A DNA stretch of 51,367 nt from Sphingomonadaceae bacterium (GTDB lineage: Bacteria > Pseudomonadota > Alphaproteobacteria > Sphingomonadales > Sphingomonadaceae): NCBI GenBank assembly GCA_025359685.1, contig JANYEY010000007.1, positions 1-51,367 on the forward strand. Direction: 5' to 3'. The translations under genes and the position numbers were made by a program. Shown piece after piece: positions 25,296 through 34,310 of the stretch. The notes under the pieces are model-generated. The model worked only from the letters and a program-made list of their open reading frames with translations. It did no database searches and was not told the DNA's origin. Each line of letters begins with the position of its first letter. Positions within the stretch are counted from its first letter, which is position 1.

Positions 25296-26810
25296 ATGAG
25301 CGATGCGGTAGCGGCAGCCTGGAGTGAACTGGCGGCCTTGCCCCGGCCCGACCTGAAGACCCTGTTTGGTGATGCGGGGCGGCTTGCAGCCTGGTCCAGC
25401 AAGCTTGCGCTGCCGGGCGGTGCGGTGCGGTTCGATTGGTCCAAGACCCATCTCGATGCAGCGCAGGGCGCAGCCTTCGTCAAGCTCGCTGAGGCAGCAG
25501 GCTTTGCCGAGCGGCGCGCCGCGATGATCGCGGGCGAACACATCAACGTCAGCGAAGACCGCCCGGTCGAGCACACCGCGCAGCGCGGGATCGGCCGGGA
25601 TGCCAGCGTCGATGAGGCCGAGGCGCTGCACCTGCGGATGAAGGCCCTGGTCGAGGCGATCCATGTCGGCGCGCTGGGCGAGGTAAAACACCTGATTCAC
25701 ATCGGTATCGGCGGATCCGCATTGGGTCCGGCACTGGCGATCGATGCCCTGGCGCGCGACAATCCGAAGTGCGACGTCCACGTGGTTTCGAACATCGATG
25801 GCTGCGCGCTCGAGGCGGCGTTCCGCGCCTGCGACCCGGCGACAACCATGATCGCGGTCGCTTCCAAGACGTTCACCACCACCGAGACCATCACCAACGC
25901 TTTGTCCGCGCTCGACTGGCTCAAGCAGAACGGCGTGGCCGATACCTATGGCCGGGTGATCGCGCTGACTGCCTATCCCGACAAGGCGGTCGAATGGGGG
26001 GTCGATGAAACCCGCGTACTGCCCTTCGCCGAGAGTGTTGGTGGGCGTTATTCGCTGTGGTCGTCGATCGGCTTCCCGATCGCGCTGGCGGTGGGCTATG
26101 ACAAGTTCGCCGAGTTCCTTGACGGCGCCGCAGCGATGGACCGGCACTTCATCGACACTGACGGGCTCGATAACCTGCCGCTGCGCGCGGCCTTTTCCGA
26201 CCTCTATTATACCCAGCTGCGCGGTACCCAGACCCGCGCCTGCTTTGCCTATGACGAGCGGTTGCGGCTGCTGCCGAGCTACCTCCAGCAACTCGAAATG
26301 GAATCGAATGGCAAGTCGGTGAAGCTCGACGGCACTCCGGTTGGCCGCCCGACCGCGCCTATCACCTGGGGCGGGGTGGGGACCGATGCGCAGCATGCGG
26401 TGTTCCAGCTGCTCCATCAGGGCACGAACCTGGTGCCGGTGGATTTCATCGCCGCGATCGAACCGGGTGACGAGCTTGCGTCAGACCATCACCACAACTT
26501 GCTGGCCAACTGCTTTGCCCAAGGTGCGGCGCTGATGGCCGGTAAGGAAAGCAAGGACGGCGCACGGGCCTATCCCGGCGACCGCCCCTCGGCGACGATC
26601 CTGTGCGAAGAGCTCAACGCCGCCACATTGGGCGCGCTGATCGCCTTCCACGAGCACCGGACCTTTTCAAACGGGGTGATGCTGGGGATCAACTCGTTCG
26701 ACCAATTCGGGGTTGAGCTGGGCAAAGAGATCGCCAAGGCTATCGTCGCCGGCGGAGCCACCTTCGACGCCAGCACCGAAGCGCTGCTGGCGGAGGCGGG
26801 GATCAAGTGA
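25296..26810 (+). CDS. pgi: glucose-6-phosphate isomerase
   Basis: The 504-residue protein interconverts glucose 6-phosphate and fructose 6-phosphate. Motifs seen are IGIGGSALGPALAIDAL, ASKTFTTTETITNA, GGRYSLWSSIGFPIALAVG (the first PGI signature) and LGKEIAK near the C-terminus (the second). The catalytic Glu region is in LQQLEMESNGKSV and the catalytic His region in HQGTNLVPVDFI. The ATG at 25296 is preceded by AGGAG; the open frame continues upstream without homology. The next gene starts inside its stop (GTGA overlap), so the two are coupled. Confidence 0.96.
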   Translation: MSDAVAAAWSELAALPRPDLKTLFGDAGRLAAWSSKLALPGGAVRFDWSKTHLDAAQGAAFVKLAEAAGFAERRAAMIAGEHINVSEDRPVEHTAQRGIGRDASVDEAEALHLRMKALVEAIHVGALGEVKHLIHIGIGGSALGPALAIDALARDNPKCDVHVVSNIDGCALEAAFRACDPATTMIAVASKTFTTTETITNALSALDWLKQNGVADTYGRVIALTAYPDKAVEWGVDETRVLPFAESVGGRYSLWSSIGFPIALAVGYDKFAEFLDGAAAMDRHFIDTDGLDNLPLRAAFSDLYYTQLRGTQTRACFAYDERLRLLPSYLQQLEMESNGKSVKLDGTPVGRPTAPITWGGVGTDAQHAVFQLLHQGTNLVPVDFIAAIEPGDELASDHHHNLLANCFAQGAALMAGKESKDGARAYPGDRPSATILCEELNAATLGALIAFHEHRTFSNGVMLGINSFDQFGVELGKEIAKAIVAGGATFDASTEALLAEAGIK

Positions 26811-27631
26811 AGCGCCTCGGCCTGATCGCCCTGGCTGCGGCCGCACTGTTGCCTAGCGCGGCAAACGCCGATCCGCTCGTCGTTCGCGGGGACCGTCTGT
26901 TCGTGACGGCTGAAGTTAACGGGCACCAGGTTGAAGCACTGCTCGATTCTGCGGCCGAACTGTCGTTCGCGGACAAGGGCGCGGCGCAGCAGTTGGGGCT
27001 TGGCACCGGCGAAGACGTGACCGCACGAGGCAGTGGCGGCAACCAGCGCGCTTATGTTGCCCCTGCGGCAGACATTTCGGCGATCGGGATCAAGCTCAAG
27101 GGTGTGCCCGTTGGAGTTACCGACCTTGGCGACATTAGTGCCCGTCTGATCGGCAAGCGGGTGATTTTCATCCTCGGTCACGATTTCTTCGCAGCCTCGC
27201 GACTGTCCATTGATATCGAGGGGGGGACGATCGAACAGTTCGCGTCGGGCGCGACCCCGGTCGGCGTAGAATTGTCGGTCACCGATCATGACGGAATCAG
27301 CTCAATCCCGGTCGAAGTTGGCGGGCTCAAGGCAATGGCCGATTTCGATCTGGGCAACGGAACCGGCGTGCTCATCAGCAAGTCATTTGCCGAGCGCTTG
27401 CGTCTGCCGGTCGTTGGCTTGGAGCCAGCCGGGGGGATCGGTGGCAGCAAGCTGCGCAAAGTCGTTTTCTTGCCCAGTCTGACTATTGCCGGAAAACGCT
27501 TCGAGCATGTTCGTTGCCGGGTCGATCCGCAAAACAATGCAGGCGATCTGAACATCGGCGTCGGCTTGTTGCGGTATTTCCTGATCGTCACAGATTTTGG
27601 AGCGGGCAAAGTCTGGCTTTCTCAGCACTAG
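26807..27631 (+). CDS. secreted retropepsin-like protein, catalytic motifs degenerate
   Basis: The 274-residue protein has a signal peptide (RLGLIALAAAALLPSAANA) and two tandem aspartyl-protease-like halves. The first half has LLDSAAELSF (Asp47-Ser-Ala49), where active members have D-T/S-G, and the flap/psi motif ILGHDFF (122-128). The second has DFDLGNGTG (Asp181-Leu-Gly183) and GVGLLRYF. Both catalytic triads therefore deviate in one position. It may be a weak protease or a binding protein. The start is GTG at 26807, overlapping the pgi stop by four bases, so its synthesis is tied to that of pgi. No functional link to glycolysis is known. Confidence 0.8.
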   Translation: MKRLGLIALAAAALLPSAANADPLVVRGDRLFVTAEVNGHQVEALLDSAAELSFADKGAAQQLGLGTGEDVTARGSGGNQRAYVAPAADISAIGIKLKGVPVGVTDLGDISARLIGKRVIFILGHDFFAASRLSIDIEGGTIEQFASGATPVGVELSVTDHDGISSIPVEVGGLKAMADFDLGNGTGVLISKSFAERLRLPVVGLEPAGGIGGSKLRKVVFLPSLTIAGKRFEHVRCRVDPQNNAGDLNIGVGLLRYFLIVTDFGAGKVWLSQH

Positions 27632-27694
27632 GCAAATCCAGTTTGCAGCGGTCAATGCGCTGCAGCATATGTGGCGCGCCAAGCGGAGCAGAAT

Positions 27695-29044
27695 ATGAGC
27701 GAATTCGACTATGACCTTTTCGTGATCGGCGCAGGTTCGGGCGGGGTCCGGGCAAGCCGGGTTGCCGCTTCGCACGGCGCGCGGGTGGCGGTGGCGGAGG
27801 AGTTCCGGGTCGGCGGGACCTGCGTGATCCGCGGCTGCGTGCCCAAGAAGCTGCTCGTTTACGGCTCGCACTTTGCCGAGGAATTGCAGGACGCGGCGCA
27901 TTATGGCTGGACGGTTTCAGGCATGAGCTTCGACTGGAACGTGCTGCGCGACACCGTGCTGCGCGATGTCGACCGGCTCGAGGCGGCGTATATTTCCACG
28001 CTCGACAACAACAAGGTCGATCATTTCCATGAGCGCGCGGTGGTGACCGGGCCCAACACGGTCAAGCTTGCCTCGGGCCGCGAGGTCCGCGCGAAATACT
28101 TGCTTGTAGCGGTCGGCGCCTGGCCAGTGATGCCCGAATTCGTAGGCAACGAGCACTGCATCACCTCGAACGAGGTGTTTCACTTGCCCACGCTGCCCAA
28201 GCGGGTCGTGATCCAGGGCGCAGGCTATATCGCGATGGAGTTTGCAGGCATCTTCAACGCGCTCGGCTGCCATGTCACCGTGGTCAACCGCAGCGAGACG
28301 GTGCTGCGCGGGTACGATGCCGCGCTGCGTGACCGGCTGCTGCAGATCACCATGGCGCGCGGGGTCGAATACAAGTTCAACTCGCCGCTCAAGCAGGTGG
28401 AAAAGCAGGCCGACGGTTCGCTGATGGTGACCGCGGGCGACCACGACCCGTTCGGAGCCGACGTGGTGCTGGTGGCGACGGGCCGCAGGGCAAAGACCGC
28501 TGGGCTTGGCCTCGAAAGCGTCGGTATCGCGCTGGGTGAGGGCGGGGAGATCCCGGTCGACAGCTTCAGCAAGACTTCGTGCGACAGCATCTACGCCGTG
28601 GGCGACGTCACCGACCGGGTCCAGCTCACCCCGATCGCAATCCGCGAAGGCCACGCCTTTGCCGACACCGTGTTCGGCGGCACTGCGCGCGCGACCGATT
28701 ACGAGGCGATCCCCAGCGCGGTGTTCTCGCAGCCACCGCTCGCCTCGGTCGGGCTGACCGAATCCCAGGCGCGCGAGAAGCTCGCCGGTGCGGTCAAGAT
28801 CTTCACCGCCGATTTTCGCCCGATGAAAAACGTCTTCGCCAGCCGCCACGAACGCGGGCTGTACAAGCTGGTCATCGATGAAAGCACAGACAAAGTCATC
28901 GGCGTCCATATGATCGGACCCGAAGCGCCGGAGATACTGCAGGCGGTGGCGATCGCGGTGCGCGCCGGACTGACCAAAGCCGATTTCGACGCAACCGTGG
29001 CGCTGCACCCATCAATGTCGGAAGAGCTGGTGCTGATGCGCTAG
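27695..29044 (+). CDS. gor: glutathione-disulfide reductase
   Basis: The 449-residue flavoprotein reduces oxidised glutathione with NADPH. The FAD site VIGAGSGGVRASRVAA lies at the N-terminus. The redox-active disulfide GGTCVIRGCVPKK places Cys43 and Cys48 as in glutathione reductase. The NADPH site is GAGYIAMEFAGIF, the second FAD site is IYAVGDVTDR, and the C-terminal catalytic His is in VALHPSMSEE. The length fits. The ATG at 27695 was chosen by the start of homology. The two MAPEG proteins in this window may use glutathione too, but they are not linked in an operon. Confidence 0.94.
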   Translation: MSEFDYDLFVIGAGSGGVRASRVAASHGARVAVAEEFRVGGTCVIRGCVPKKLLVYGSHFAEELQDAAHYGWTVSGMSFDWNVLRDTVLRDVDRLEAAYISTLDNNKVDHFHERAVVTGPNTVKLASGREVRAKYLLVAVGAWPVMPEFVGNEHCITSNEVFHLPTLPKRVVIQGAGYIAMEFAGIFNALGCHVTVVNRSETVLRGYDAALRDRLLQITMARGVEYKFNSPLKQVEKQADGSLMVTAGDHDPFGADVVLVATGRRAKTAGLGLESVGIALGEGGEIPVDSFSKTSCDSIYAVGDVTDRVQLTPIAIREGHAFADTVFGGTARATDYEAIPSAVFSQPPLASVGLTESQAREKLAGAVKIFTADFRPMKNVFASRHERGLYKLVIDESTDKVIGVHMIGPEAPEILQAVAIAVRAGLTKADFDATVALHPSMSEELVLMR

Positions 29045-29098
29045 GTTGCATCTTGCAACCAAATGGCTAGGTTCCCCCAAAATCATGGGGAGCAAGCG

Positions 29099-29824
29099 AT
29101 GCAATTGAGAGGCAAGACGGCACTGGTGACCGGCGGGACCGACGGGATCGGGGCTGAACTGATCCGGCAATTGCGCGCCAAGGGGGTCAACGTGATCACT
29201 CAGGGCCGCAACGCCGAGCGGGTGGCGGCGACGCGCGCTGACCAGTTCGAAGTTATCGCGGCTGACCTGTCCACGCCCGAAGGGGTCAAGACGCTGGTCG
29301 ATGGCGTGGCTGGCCGGACGATCGACATCCTGATCAACAATGCTGGGGCCGGGGTCGATCACGATTTCCGCGAAGCAGGGCTGCCCGATTTGGTGGCGGT
29401 TGACAGCATCGTGTTCCTCAACGTCAACGCCCCGATTCACTTGATCACCGAACTGATGGGCATGCTCAAGGCGCGGCCTGAAGCGCTGATCGTCAATGTC
29501 ACATCGGGACTGGCAATTGCGCCGATGGCCGGATCGCCGGTCTATTGCGCGACCAAAGCGGCGCTGCGCAGCTACTCCATGGCACTGCGCGCGCAGTTGA
29601 AGGATACGCCCGTGCATGTGCTGGAGGTTCTGCCGCCGGTGGTCGATACCCGCATGACGGCCGATTTGACCGGCGGCAAGTTGCCCGCGACTGAATGTGC
29701 CCGGCAGATCATCAGCGCCATGGAACGCGGCGCTGACGAAGCCAATGTCGGTCAGGTAAAAATGCTGCGCGTGCTCGAATCGATCTCGCCCGCGTTGGTG
29801 CGGCGCTTCATGTTGCGGTTTTAG
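29099..29824 (+). CDS. short-chain dehydrogenase/reductase, DltE-like
   Basis: The 241-residue SDR has the cofactor motif TGGTDGIG near the N-terminus, NNAGAG in the core, a Ser in NVTSGLA, and the catalytic Tyr-x-x-x-Lys pair in VYCATKAAL. The pattern resembles the DltE group of SDR oxidoreductases. The substrate is unknown. GGGGAG precedes the ATG at 29099. The next reductase follows 11 bases later on the same strand, so the two probably share a transcript. Confidence 0.86.
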   Translation: MQLRGKTALVTGGTDGIGAELIRQLRAKGVNVITQGRNAERVAATRADQFEVIAADLSTPEGVKTLVDGVAGRTIDILINNAGAGVDHDFREAGLPDLVAVDSIVFLNVNAPIHLITELMGMLKARPEALIVNVTSGLAIAPMAGSPVYCATKAALRSYSMALRAQLKDTPVHVLEVLPPVVDTRMTADLTGGKLPATECARQIISAMERGADEANVGQVKMLRVLESISPALVRRFMLRF

Positions 29825-29835
29825 GGAGAATTACG

Positions 29836-30861
29836 ATGGCAGGCACAGTCATGGTCAGCGGCGGCAGCGGCTACATTGCGGGCGAGACGATCCGCCAGTT
29901 GCTCGCGCACGGGTGGACGGTTCACACCACCGTGCGCAGCCTGTCACGTGAGGCGGAATTGCGCCCGCAGTTGGGCGGTACCCCGGCAACGCTCAAGTTC
30001 TTCGCTGCCGATCTGATGAACGATAAGGGCTGGGCCGAGGCAATGGCAGGCTGCCATGCGGTCTGTCACATGGCTTCGCCGTTCCCGGCGGAAGTGCCCA
30101 AGGACGAAAACGACCTGATCGTGCCGGCGCGTGAGGGCGCGTTGCGCGCGCTGCGTTTTGCCAAGGCCGCCGGGGTGAAACGCTTCGTCATGACCTCGTC
30201 CGCCGCGGCGATTGCCTACGGCCACCCGGCGGGCAAGAGCGAGTACAATGAGGACGACTGGACCAACGTCGATGCGCCCGGCGTGCAGCCCTACATCAAG
30301 TCGAAGACCATTGCCGAGCGGGCCGCGCGCGATTGGGTCGCGGCCGAGGGCGGCGATATGGAATACTGCGCGGTCTGCCCGGTGATGGTGCTGGGGCCGG
30401 TGCAGGGCGGGGACTTTGCCGCCTCAGTCGAGCCGGTGCTGCGGCTGCTCAACGGTTCGATCCCGGCCTTGCCCGACGTCGGGTTCAGCATCGTCGATCT
30501 GCGCGATATTGCCGATCTGCACGTGCTGGCGCTCGAAGCGCCTGCCGACAAGGTTCGGGATGGGCGGTTCCTCGGCAGCTCGGGCCGGTTCTTCAAATTC
30601 GCCGACATGGCGGGGGTGCTGCGCGAGAAGCTTGGCCCGCAGGCGCGCAAGGTGCCGACCCGGCGGATGCCGGATTGGGCGGTGCACGTGCTGTCGTGGT
30701 TCATGCCTCCGGCACGACAGTTGCTGGGCGAATTGGGCCGCACGCGCGCGACCAGTTCGGTGCGTGCGCAATCAGTACTCGGTTGGAAACCGCGCCCTCC
30801 CGAGGAATCGATTGTCGACTGCGCGCACAGCCTGATCGAGCACGGAGTGGTGAAGGTTTAG
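29836..30861 (+). CDS. NAD(P)-dependent epimerase/dihydroflavonol reductase-like
   Basis: The 341-residue extended SDR has the Rossmann motif VSGGSGYIAGETIRQLL and the catalytic YIKSK (Tyr-x-x-x-Lys) near residue 154. RFVMTSSAAAIAYG supplies the Ser. Such proteins reduce aldehydes or ketones such as dihydroflavonols, or act on sugar nucleotides; the group cannot be narrowed by eye. The gene ends in a four-base overlap with the stop of the convergent cyclase-family gene. A GGGAG sequence lies before the start. Confidence 0.85.
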   Translation: MAGTVMVSGGSGYIAGETIRQLLAHGWTVHTTVRSLSREAELRPQLGGTPATLKFFAADLMNDKGWAEAMAGCHAVCHMASPFPAEVPKDENDLIVPAREGALRALRFAKAAGVKRFVMTSSAAAIAYGHPAGKSEYNEDDWTNVDAPGVQPYIKSKTIAERAARDWVAAEGGDMEYCAVCPVMVLGPVQGGDFAASVEPVLRLLNGSIPALPDVGFSIVDLRDIADLHVLALEAPADKVRDGRFLGSSGRFFKFADMAGVLREKLGPQARKVPTRRMPDWAVHVLSWFMPPARQLLGELGRTRATSSVRAQSVLGWKPRPPEESIVDCAHSLIEHGVVKV

Positions 30862-31628
30862 TCCTCGATCAACGCCACCGCGCGGATCCACCCCGCGCTG
30901 GCGCCGTCGATCTTGACCGGGAAGCAGCTGAATGTGAATCCGAACGGCGGCAGGCTTTCCAGATTGGTGAGCTTCTCGATCTGCCAGTAGGGCCGGATGC
31001 GGCCAGCCTTGTGGCCTTCCCAGATGATCGCAGGGTCGCGCTTTTCAGCCCAGCGCCGCGCGGTGTGGCTGAACGGTGCATCCCATGACCAGGCATCGGT
31101 GCCGACCACCTCGACGCCGCGTTGGGTAAGCCACAGCGTGGCCTCAGCGCCAAGGCCGACACCCTGATCGGTGAAGTTGTCGGTGCCATAGACCGCGCCC
31201 GACTGGACCAGCACGATGTCGAGCGGCTGGAGTTCGTACCCGATCCGCGCCAGTTCCGCCTCGACCTGCGCGGCGTTGACTACGGTCCCGGCGGGCAAGG
31301 TGCTGAAATCGAGTTTCACCCCGGGGCGGAAGAACCGATCGAGCGGGGCCTCGTCGATCGTCGGCGCGCGCGTAGCACCGCTGTCTGTAGTCGAATGGTA
31401 GTGCCACGGCGCGTCCATATGAGTGCCGTTGTGGGTCGACAGCGTCAGCGTCTCGACCGCCCAGCCTTCGCCGTCGGGCAGGTCGTCCTTGGTCAGGCCG
31501 GGAAAGAACAGCGCGATCTGCTGCCATGATTCGCTGTGATCGGTGTAGCTGATCTGCGGCAGCATCACAGGCGGGTCGGACACGACCTTGGTGGTGATCG
31601 GGATCGAAAGGTCGATGAATTTTGTCAT
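30858..31628 (-). CDS. cyclase family protein (metal-dependent hydrolase)
   Basis: The 256-residue protein belongs to the cyclase/kynurenine-formamidase-like family. HNGTHMDAPWHY is the metal-binding signature (HxGTHxDxPxH), and GTDAWSWDAP follows in the core. Family members hydrolyse formylkynurenine, isatin or related amides. No tryptophan catabolic genes are adjacent, so the substrate remains open. Its start faces away from the thioesterase gene, 45 bases apart. Confidence 0.88.
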   Translation of the reverse strand: MTKFIDLSIPITTKVVSDPPVMLPQISYTDHSESWQQIALFFPGLTKDDLPDGEGWAVETLTLSTHNGTHMDAPWHYHSTTDSGATRAPTIDEAPLDRFFRPGVKLDFSTLPAGTVVNAAQVEAELARIGYELQPLDIVLVQSGAVYGTDNFTDQGVGLGAEATLWLTQRGVEVVGTDAWSWDAPFSHTARRWAEKRDPAIIWEGHKAGRIRPYWQIEKLTNLESLPPFGFTFSCFPVKIDGASAGWIRAVALIED

Positions 31629-31673
31629 GCGGCGAATGTTGACCTGCTTTCCGTTTACGTCAATGGAAAGCGG

Positions 31674-32447
31674 ATGAGCCTTCCTGCAACACTTGCCGCC
31701 GCACGCCCGATCGATGGCGGTTTCGCCGCGACCATTCCCGAAGACTGGATGCAGGGGCGCACCAGCTACGGCGGGTTCTCGGCTGCGATGGCGCTGGCCG
31801 CGGCGCAGCGGCTAGTACCCGATCTGCCCCCACTGCGATCGGCTACCGTCAATTTCGTCGGGCCGCTTGCTGGCGAGGTGAACGTGACTGCCCGACTGCT
31901 GCGGCAAGGACGCAACGCCAGCTGGATCAGCGCCGAGGTAACGAACGAAGCGGGCGTCGGACTGACCGCGACTTTCGTGTTCATGGGGCCGGTGGAGAGC
32001 ACACTTCATGTCCACGACGTGCCGCCGCCGGCCGGTCTCCTCCCGCCGGGCGCGGGCTACCAGATGCCTGACGACAAAGGGCCGGGCTTCGGTCCCCAGT
32101 TTGACCGTTTTTTCGCGCTCCCACGCCAGACCGTGCCGCGGCCCGAGATAAATTGGTGGGTTCGCGCGCGTGATCGCGCCGGGCTTGATCCGATGGTCGA
32201 AATGATGCTGGTTGCCGATGCGCTCCCGCCCGGAGTCATGCCGCTGATCCGCACCGGCCCGGTCAGTTCGATGACCTGGCTGATCAACCTGCTGACCCCG
32301 CTGCCCGAAACCGACGAGGGATGGTTCCTGCTCCGCGCCGCTGGCAATTACGCTGAGAAAGGCTGCTCAAGCCAGGATATGGCGATTTGGAACACCCGCG
32401 GCGAGGCGGTTGCCGTGGGGATGCAGTCAATCGCGCTGTTCGGCTAG
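31674..32447 (+). CDS. acyl-CoA thioesterase, double hotdog fold
   Basis: The 257-residue protein resembles thioesterases of the TesB/4HBT_3 type. WMQGRTSYGGFSAAMALAAAQRLV is the helix region of the first hotdog; SATVNFVGPLAGEVNVTARLLRQGRNASWISAEV follows as its strands. The second half (LINLLTPLPETDEGWFLLRAAGNYAEKGCSSQDMAIWNTRGE) is the matching hotdog. It would hydrolyse acyl-CoA esters. The ATG at 31674 follows GGAAAGCGG; the open frame reaches further upstream across the divergent promoter region and was trimmed. Its stop overlaps that of aroB by four bases. Confidence 0.85.
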   Translation: MSLPATLAAARPIDGGFAATIPEDWMQGRTSYGGFSAAMALAAAQRLVPDLPPLRSATVNFVGPLAGEVNVTARLLRQGRNASWISAEVTNEAGVGLTATFVFMGPVESTLHVHDVPPPAGLLPPGAGYQMPDDKGPGFGPQFDRFFALPRQTVPRPEINWWVRARDRAGLDPMVEMMLVADALPPGVMPLIRTGPVSSMTWLINLLTPLPETDEGWFLLRAAGNYAEKGCSSQDMAIWNTRGEAVAVGMQSIALFG

Positions 32448-33550
32448 CGCCGCAGCTCCGCATCGAGGAACGCCGCGACATCCGCCAGCGCTACGTCTTT
32501 GGCGAGGAAGGCTTCACCAAGGCCTTTCAGCAGGACGAAGGGCAGGCTGCCGGCGTCCATTTTCTTGTCGTGCAGCATGTGCTGGGTCAGCGCGTGGCCA
32601 TCGCAATTGAGGCCAAGGCCGGCGATCTCGCTGGGCATGCCTACTTGCGCAAAATGCCGCGCGACATGTTCGGCGCTGGCCTTGGGCAGCAGCCCGCGAG
32701 TCGCTGAGAACCGTGCGGCGAGGACCATGCCCAGCGCCACTGCTTCGCCGTGCAGCAGACGGTCCGAAAAACCCGTTTGCGCTTCGAGGGCATGGCCGAA
32801 AGTATGGCCCAGGTTGAGCAGTGCCCGCAGCCCCAGCGTCTCCCGCTCATCCGCCACAACAATCCGCGCTTTGGCGGTAACCGAATAAGCCACCGCATAT
32901 TCGCGCAGCGCCGCGTCGCCAGTGAGCATCGCCGCGCCGTTCTGGTCGCACCAGGCGAAGAAGGCCGCGTCGCCGAGCAGGCCGTATTTGACGACCTCTG
33001 CATAGCCCGCCTTCAGTTCACGCTGGGGCAAGGTGTCGAGCACCGCCAAGTCGGTTAGCACCAATGCAGGCTGGTGGAACGCTCCTACCAAATTCTTGCC
33101 CGCCGCAGTGTTGATCGCGGTCTTGCCGCCGACGCTCGAATCGACTTGCGCTAGCAGCGTGGTCGGCAGCTGGATGAAGTGGCAGCCGCGCTTCAGGATC
33201 GACGCGGCGAACCCGGTAAGGTCGCCGATCACCCCGCCGCCCAGCGCGAGCACGGCATCGCCGCGTTCGACTTCCTCGGCCAGCAGCCAGTCGGTGGTTG
33301 CGGCGAGCTGTTCCCAGCTTTTGGTCGCCTCGCCCGCGGGGAGCACGCGCCAGGCTGCCTCATGCCCGCCTTCATGTAGCGCATGTTCGACCGCCGCACC
33401 CCACGCGGCATAGACGTTGGCATCGGTAATTATCGGCACCCGGCGCTTGCGCAGGCGCGGACTGCACTGCTGCGGCAAGTCGGCCAGCAGCCCGGCCGCG
33501 ACGCGGACTTCATAGGAGCGGCCGCCGAGTTCGACCGGGATCACAGCCAT
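32444..33550 (-). CDS. aroB: 3-dehydroquinate synthase
   Basis: The 368-residue enzyme converts DAHP into 3-dehydroquinate, the second step of the shikimate pathway. It has an NAD-binding site (ALGGGVIGDLTGFAAS), QLPTTLLAQVDSSVGGKTAIN, GYAEVVKYGL, and NLGHTFGHALEA with the metal-binding His residues. Length is normal. Its start overlaps the aroK stop by ten bases, so the two shikimate enzymes are translated together. The stop overlaps that of the convergent thioesterase gene. Confidence 0.97.
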   Translation of the reverse strand: MAVIPVELGGRSYEVRVAAGLLADLPQQCSPRLRKRRVPIITDANVYAAWGAAVEHALHEGGHEAAWRVLPAGEATKSWEQLAATTDWLLAEEVERGDAVLALGGGVIGDLTGFAASILKRGCHFIQLPTTLLAQVDSSVGGKTAINTAAGKNLVGAFHQPALVLTDLAVLDTLPQRELKAGYAEVVKYGLLGDAAFFAWCDQNGAAMLTGDAALREYAVAYSVTAKARIVVADERETLGLRALLNLGHTFGHALEAQTGFSDRLLHGEAVALGMVLAARFSATRGLLPKASAEHVARHFAQVGMPSEIAGLGLNCDGHALTQHMLHDKKMDAGSLPFVLLKGLGEAFLAKDVALADVAAFLDAELRR

Positions 33551-34101
33551 TCGTCGAGCCCTTTCAGAACCTTGTGAACCGCGCGGGTATGCGGACCGGA
33601 GCCGCTCTTCACATGGATCGGAGCCTCGGCATAGGCGCTTTCGCGCTCGGCCTTGAGCCGGGTGAGGATCTCCGCCGGATTGCCGCCGCGCAGCATTGGC
33701 CGATTGCTGTTGCGGCCGACACGATCGAGCAGCACTTCGATGTCGCTATCGAGCCACACCGCGACCGCCTTTTCGAGGATCAGCGCACGGGTTTGCGAAT
33801 TGGCGAAGGCGCCGCCGCCGGTCGAGATAATCCCGCGCCCGTGGCTGACCAGGCGGGCGATTACGCGGCGTTCGCCATCGCGGAAATAGGCCTCACCGTA
33901 TTGTTCGAACATTTCGGGGATCGACATCTGCGCGGCATGGACGATTTCGTCGTCAGCGTCGGTGAACGGCAAGTGCAGTATCCCGGCCAGCCGCCGCCCG
34001 ACGCTGGTCTTGCCCACCCCCATCATCCCGACCAGCACCACCGGCCGGTCGATCCGCCGCGCCAATGCGGCGATTTTGTCGGGGGATAGCTCATGTTCCA
34101 T
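33541..34101 (-). CDS. aroK: shikimate kinase
   Basis: The 186-residue P-loop kinase phosphorylates shikimate with ATP. GMMGVGKTSVGRRLA is the Walker A motif, FTDADDEI holds the shikimate-binding Asp, and ISTGGGAFAN follows. FEQYGEAYFRDGERRVI carries the substrate-binding Arg. The N-terminus has a short extension before the core. aroB follows with a ten-base overlap; the upstream side is divergent from a small membrane-protein gene. Confidence 0.96.
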   Translation of the reverse strand: MEHELSPDKIAALARRIDRPVVLVGMMGVGKTSVGRRLAGILHLPFTDADDEIVHAAQMSIPEMFEQYGEAYFRDGERRVIARLVSHGRGIISTGGGAFANSQTRALILEKAVAVWLDSDIEVLLDRVGRNSNRPMLRGGNPAEILTRLKAERESAYAEAPIHVKSGSGPHTRAVHKVLKGLDEWL

Positions 34102-34160
34102 TGCGGCCCCGCCTATAGTTAGGCTAACCGGCAGTGCAAGTTCGGGAGAAGAGGTCGCTA

Positions 34161-34310
34161 GTGGCGGTTCAAGTGCGCAGGAGCTGGATCTTGGCCGTTA
34201 CGGCGGCGCTGCTGCTGGTGGCGCTGCTCGGCTGGGCGTGGCAGGATGCGGGCTTGCGACCGCTCACCACGCTGACAGAGCCCGCGCTGTTGCCGCAGGT
34301 GGCCAAGTGA
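34161..34310 (+). CDS. 49-residue single-pass membrane protein
   Basis: The reading begins GTG at 34161, after a GGAGAAGAGG sequence, and ends TGA at 34308-34310. The product is 49 residues, with Arg-Arg-Ser before one hydrophobic helix (WILAVTAALLLVALLGWAW) and a short polar tail. The large secreted-protein gene begins GTG within its last bases (GTGA overlap), so the two form a coupled pair. It has no recognised family. Codon choice fits the genome. The short length makes it easy to miss. Confidence 0.65.
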   Translation: MAVQVRRSWILAVTAALLLVALLGWAWQDAGLRPLTTLTEPALLPQVAK

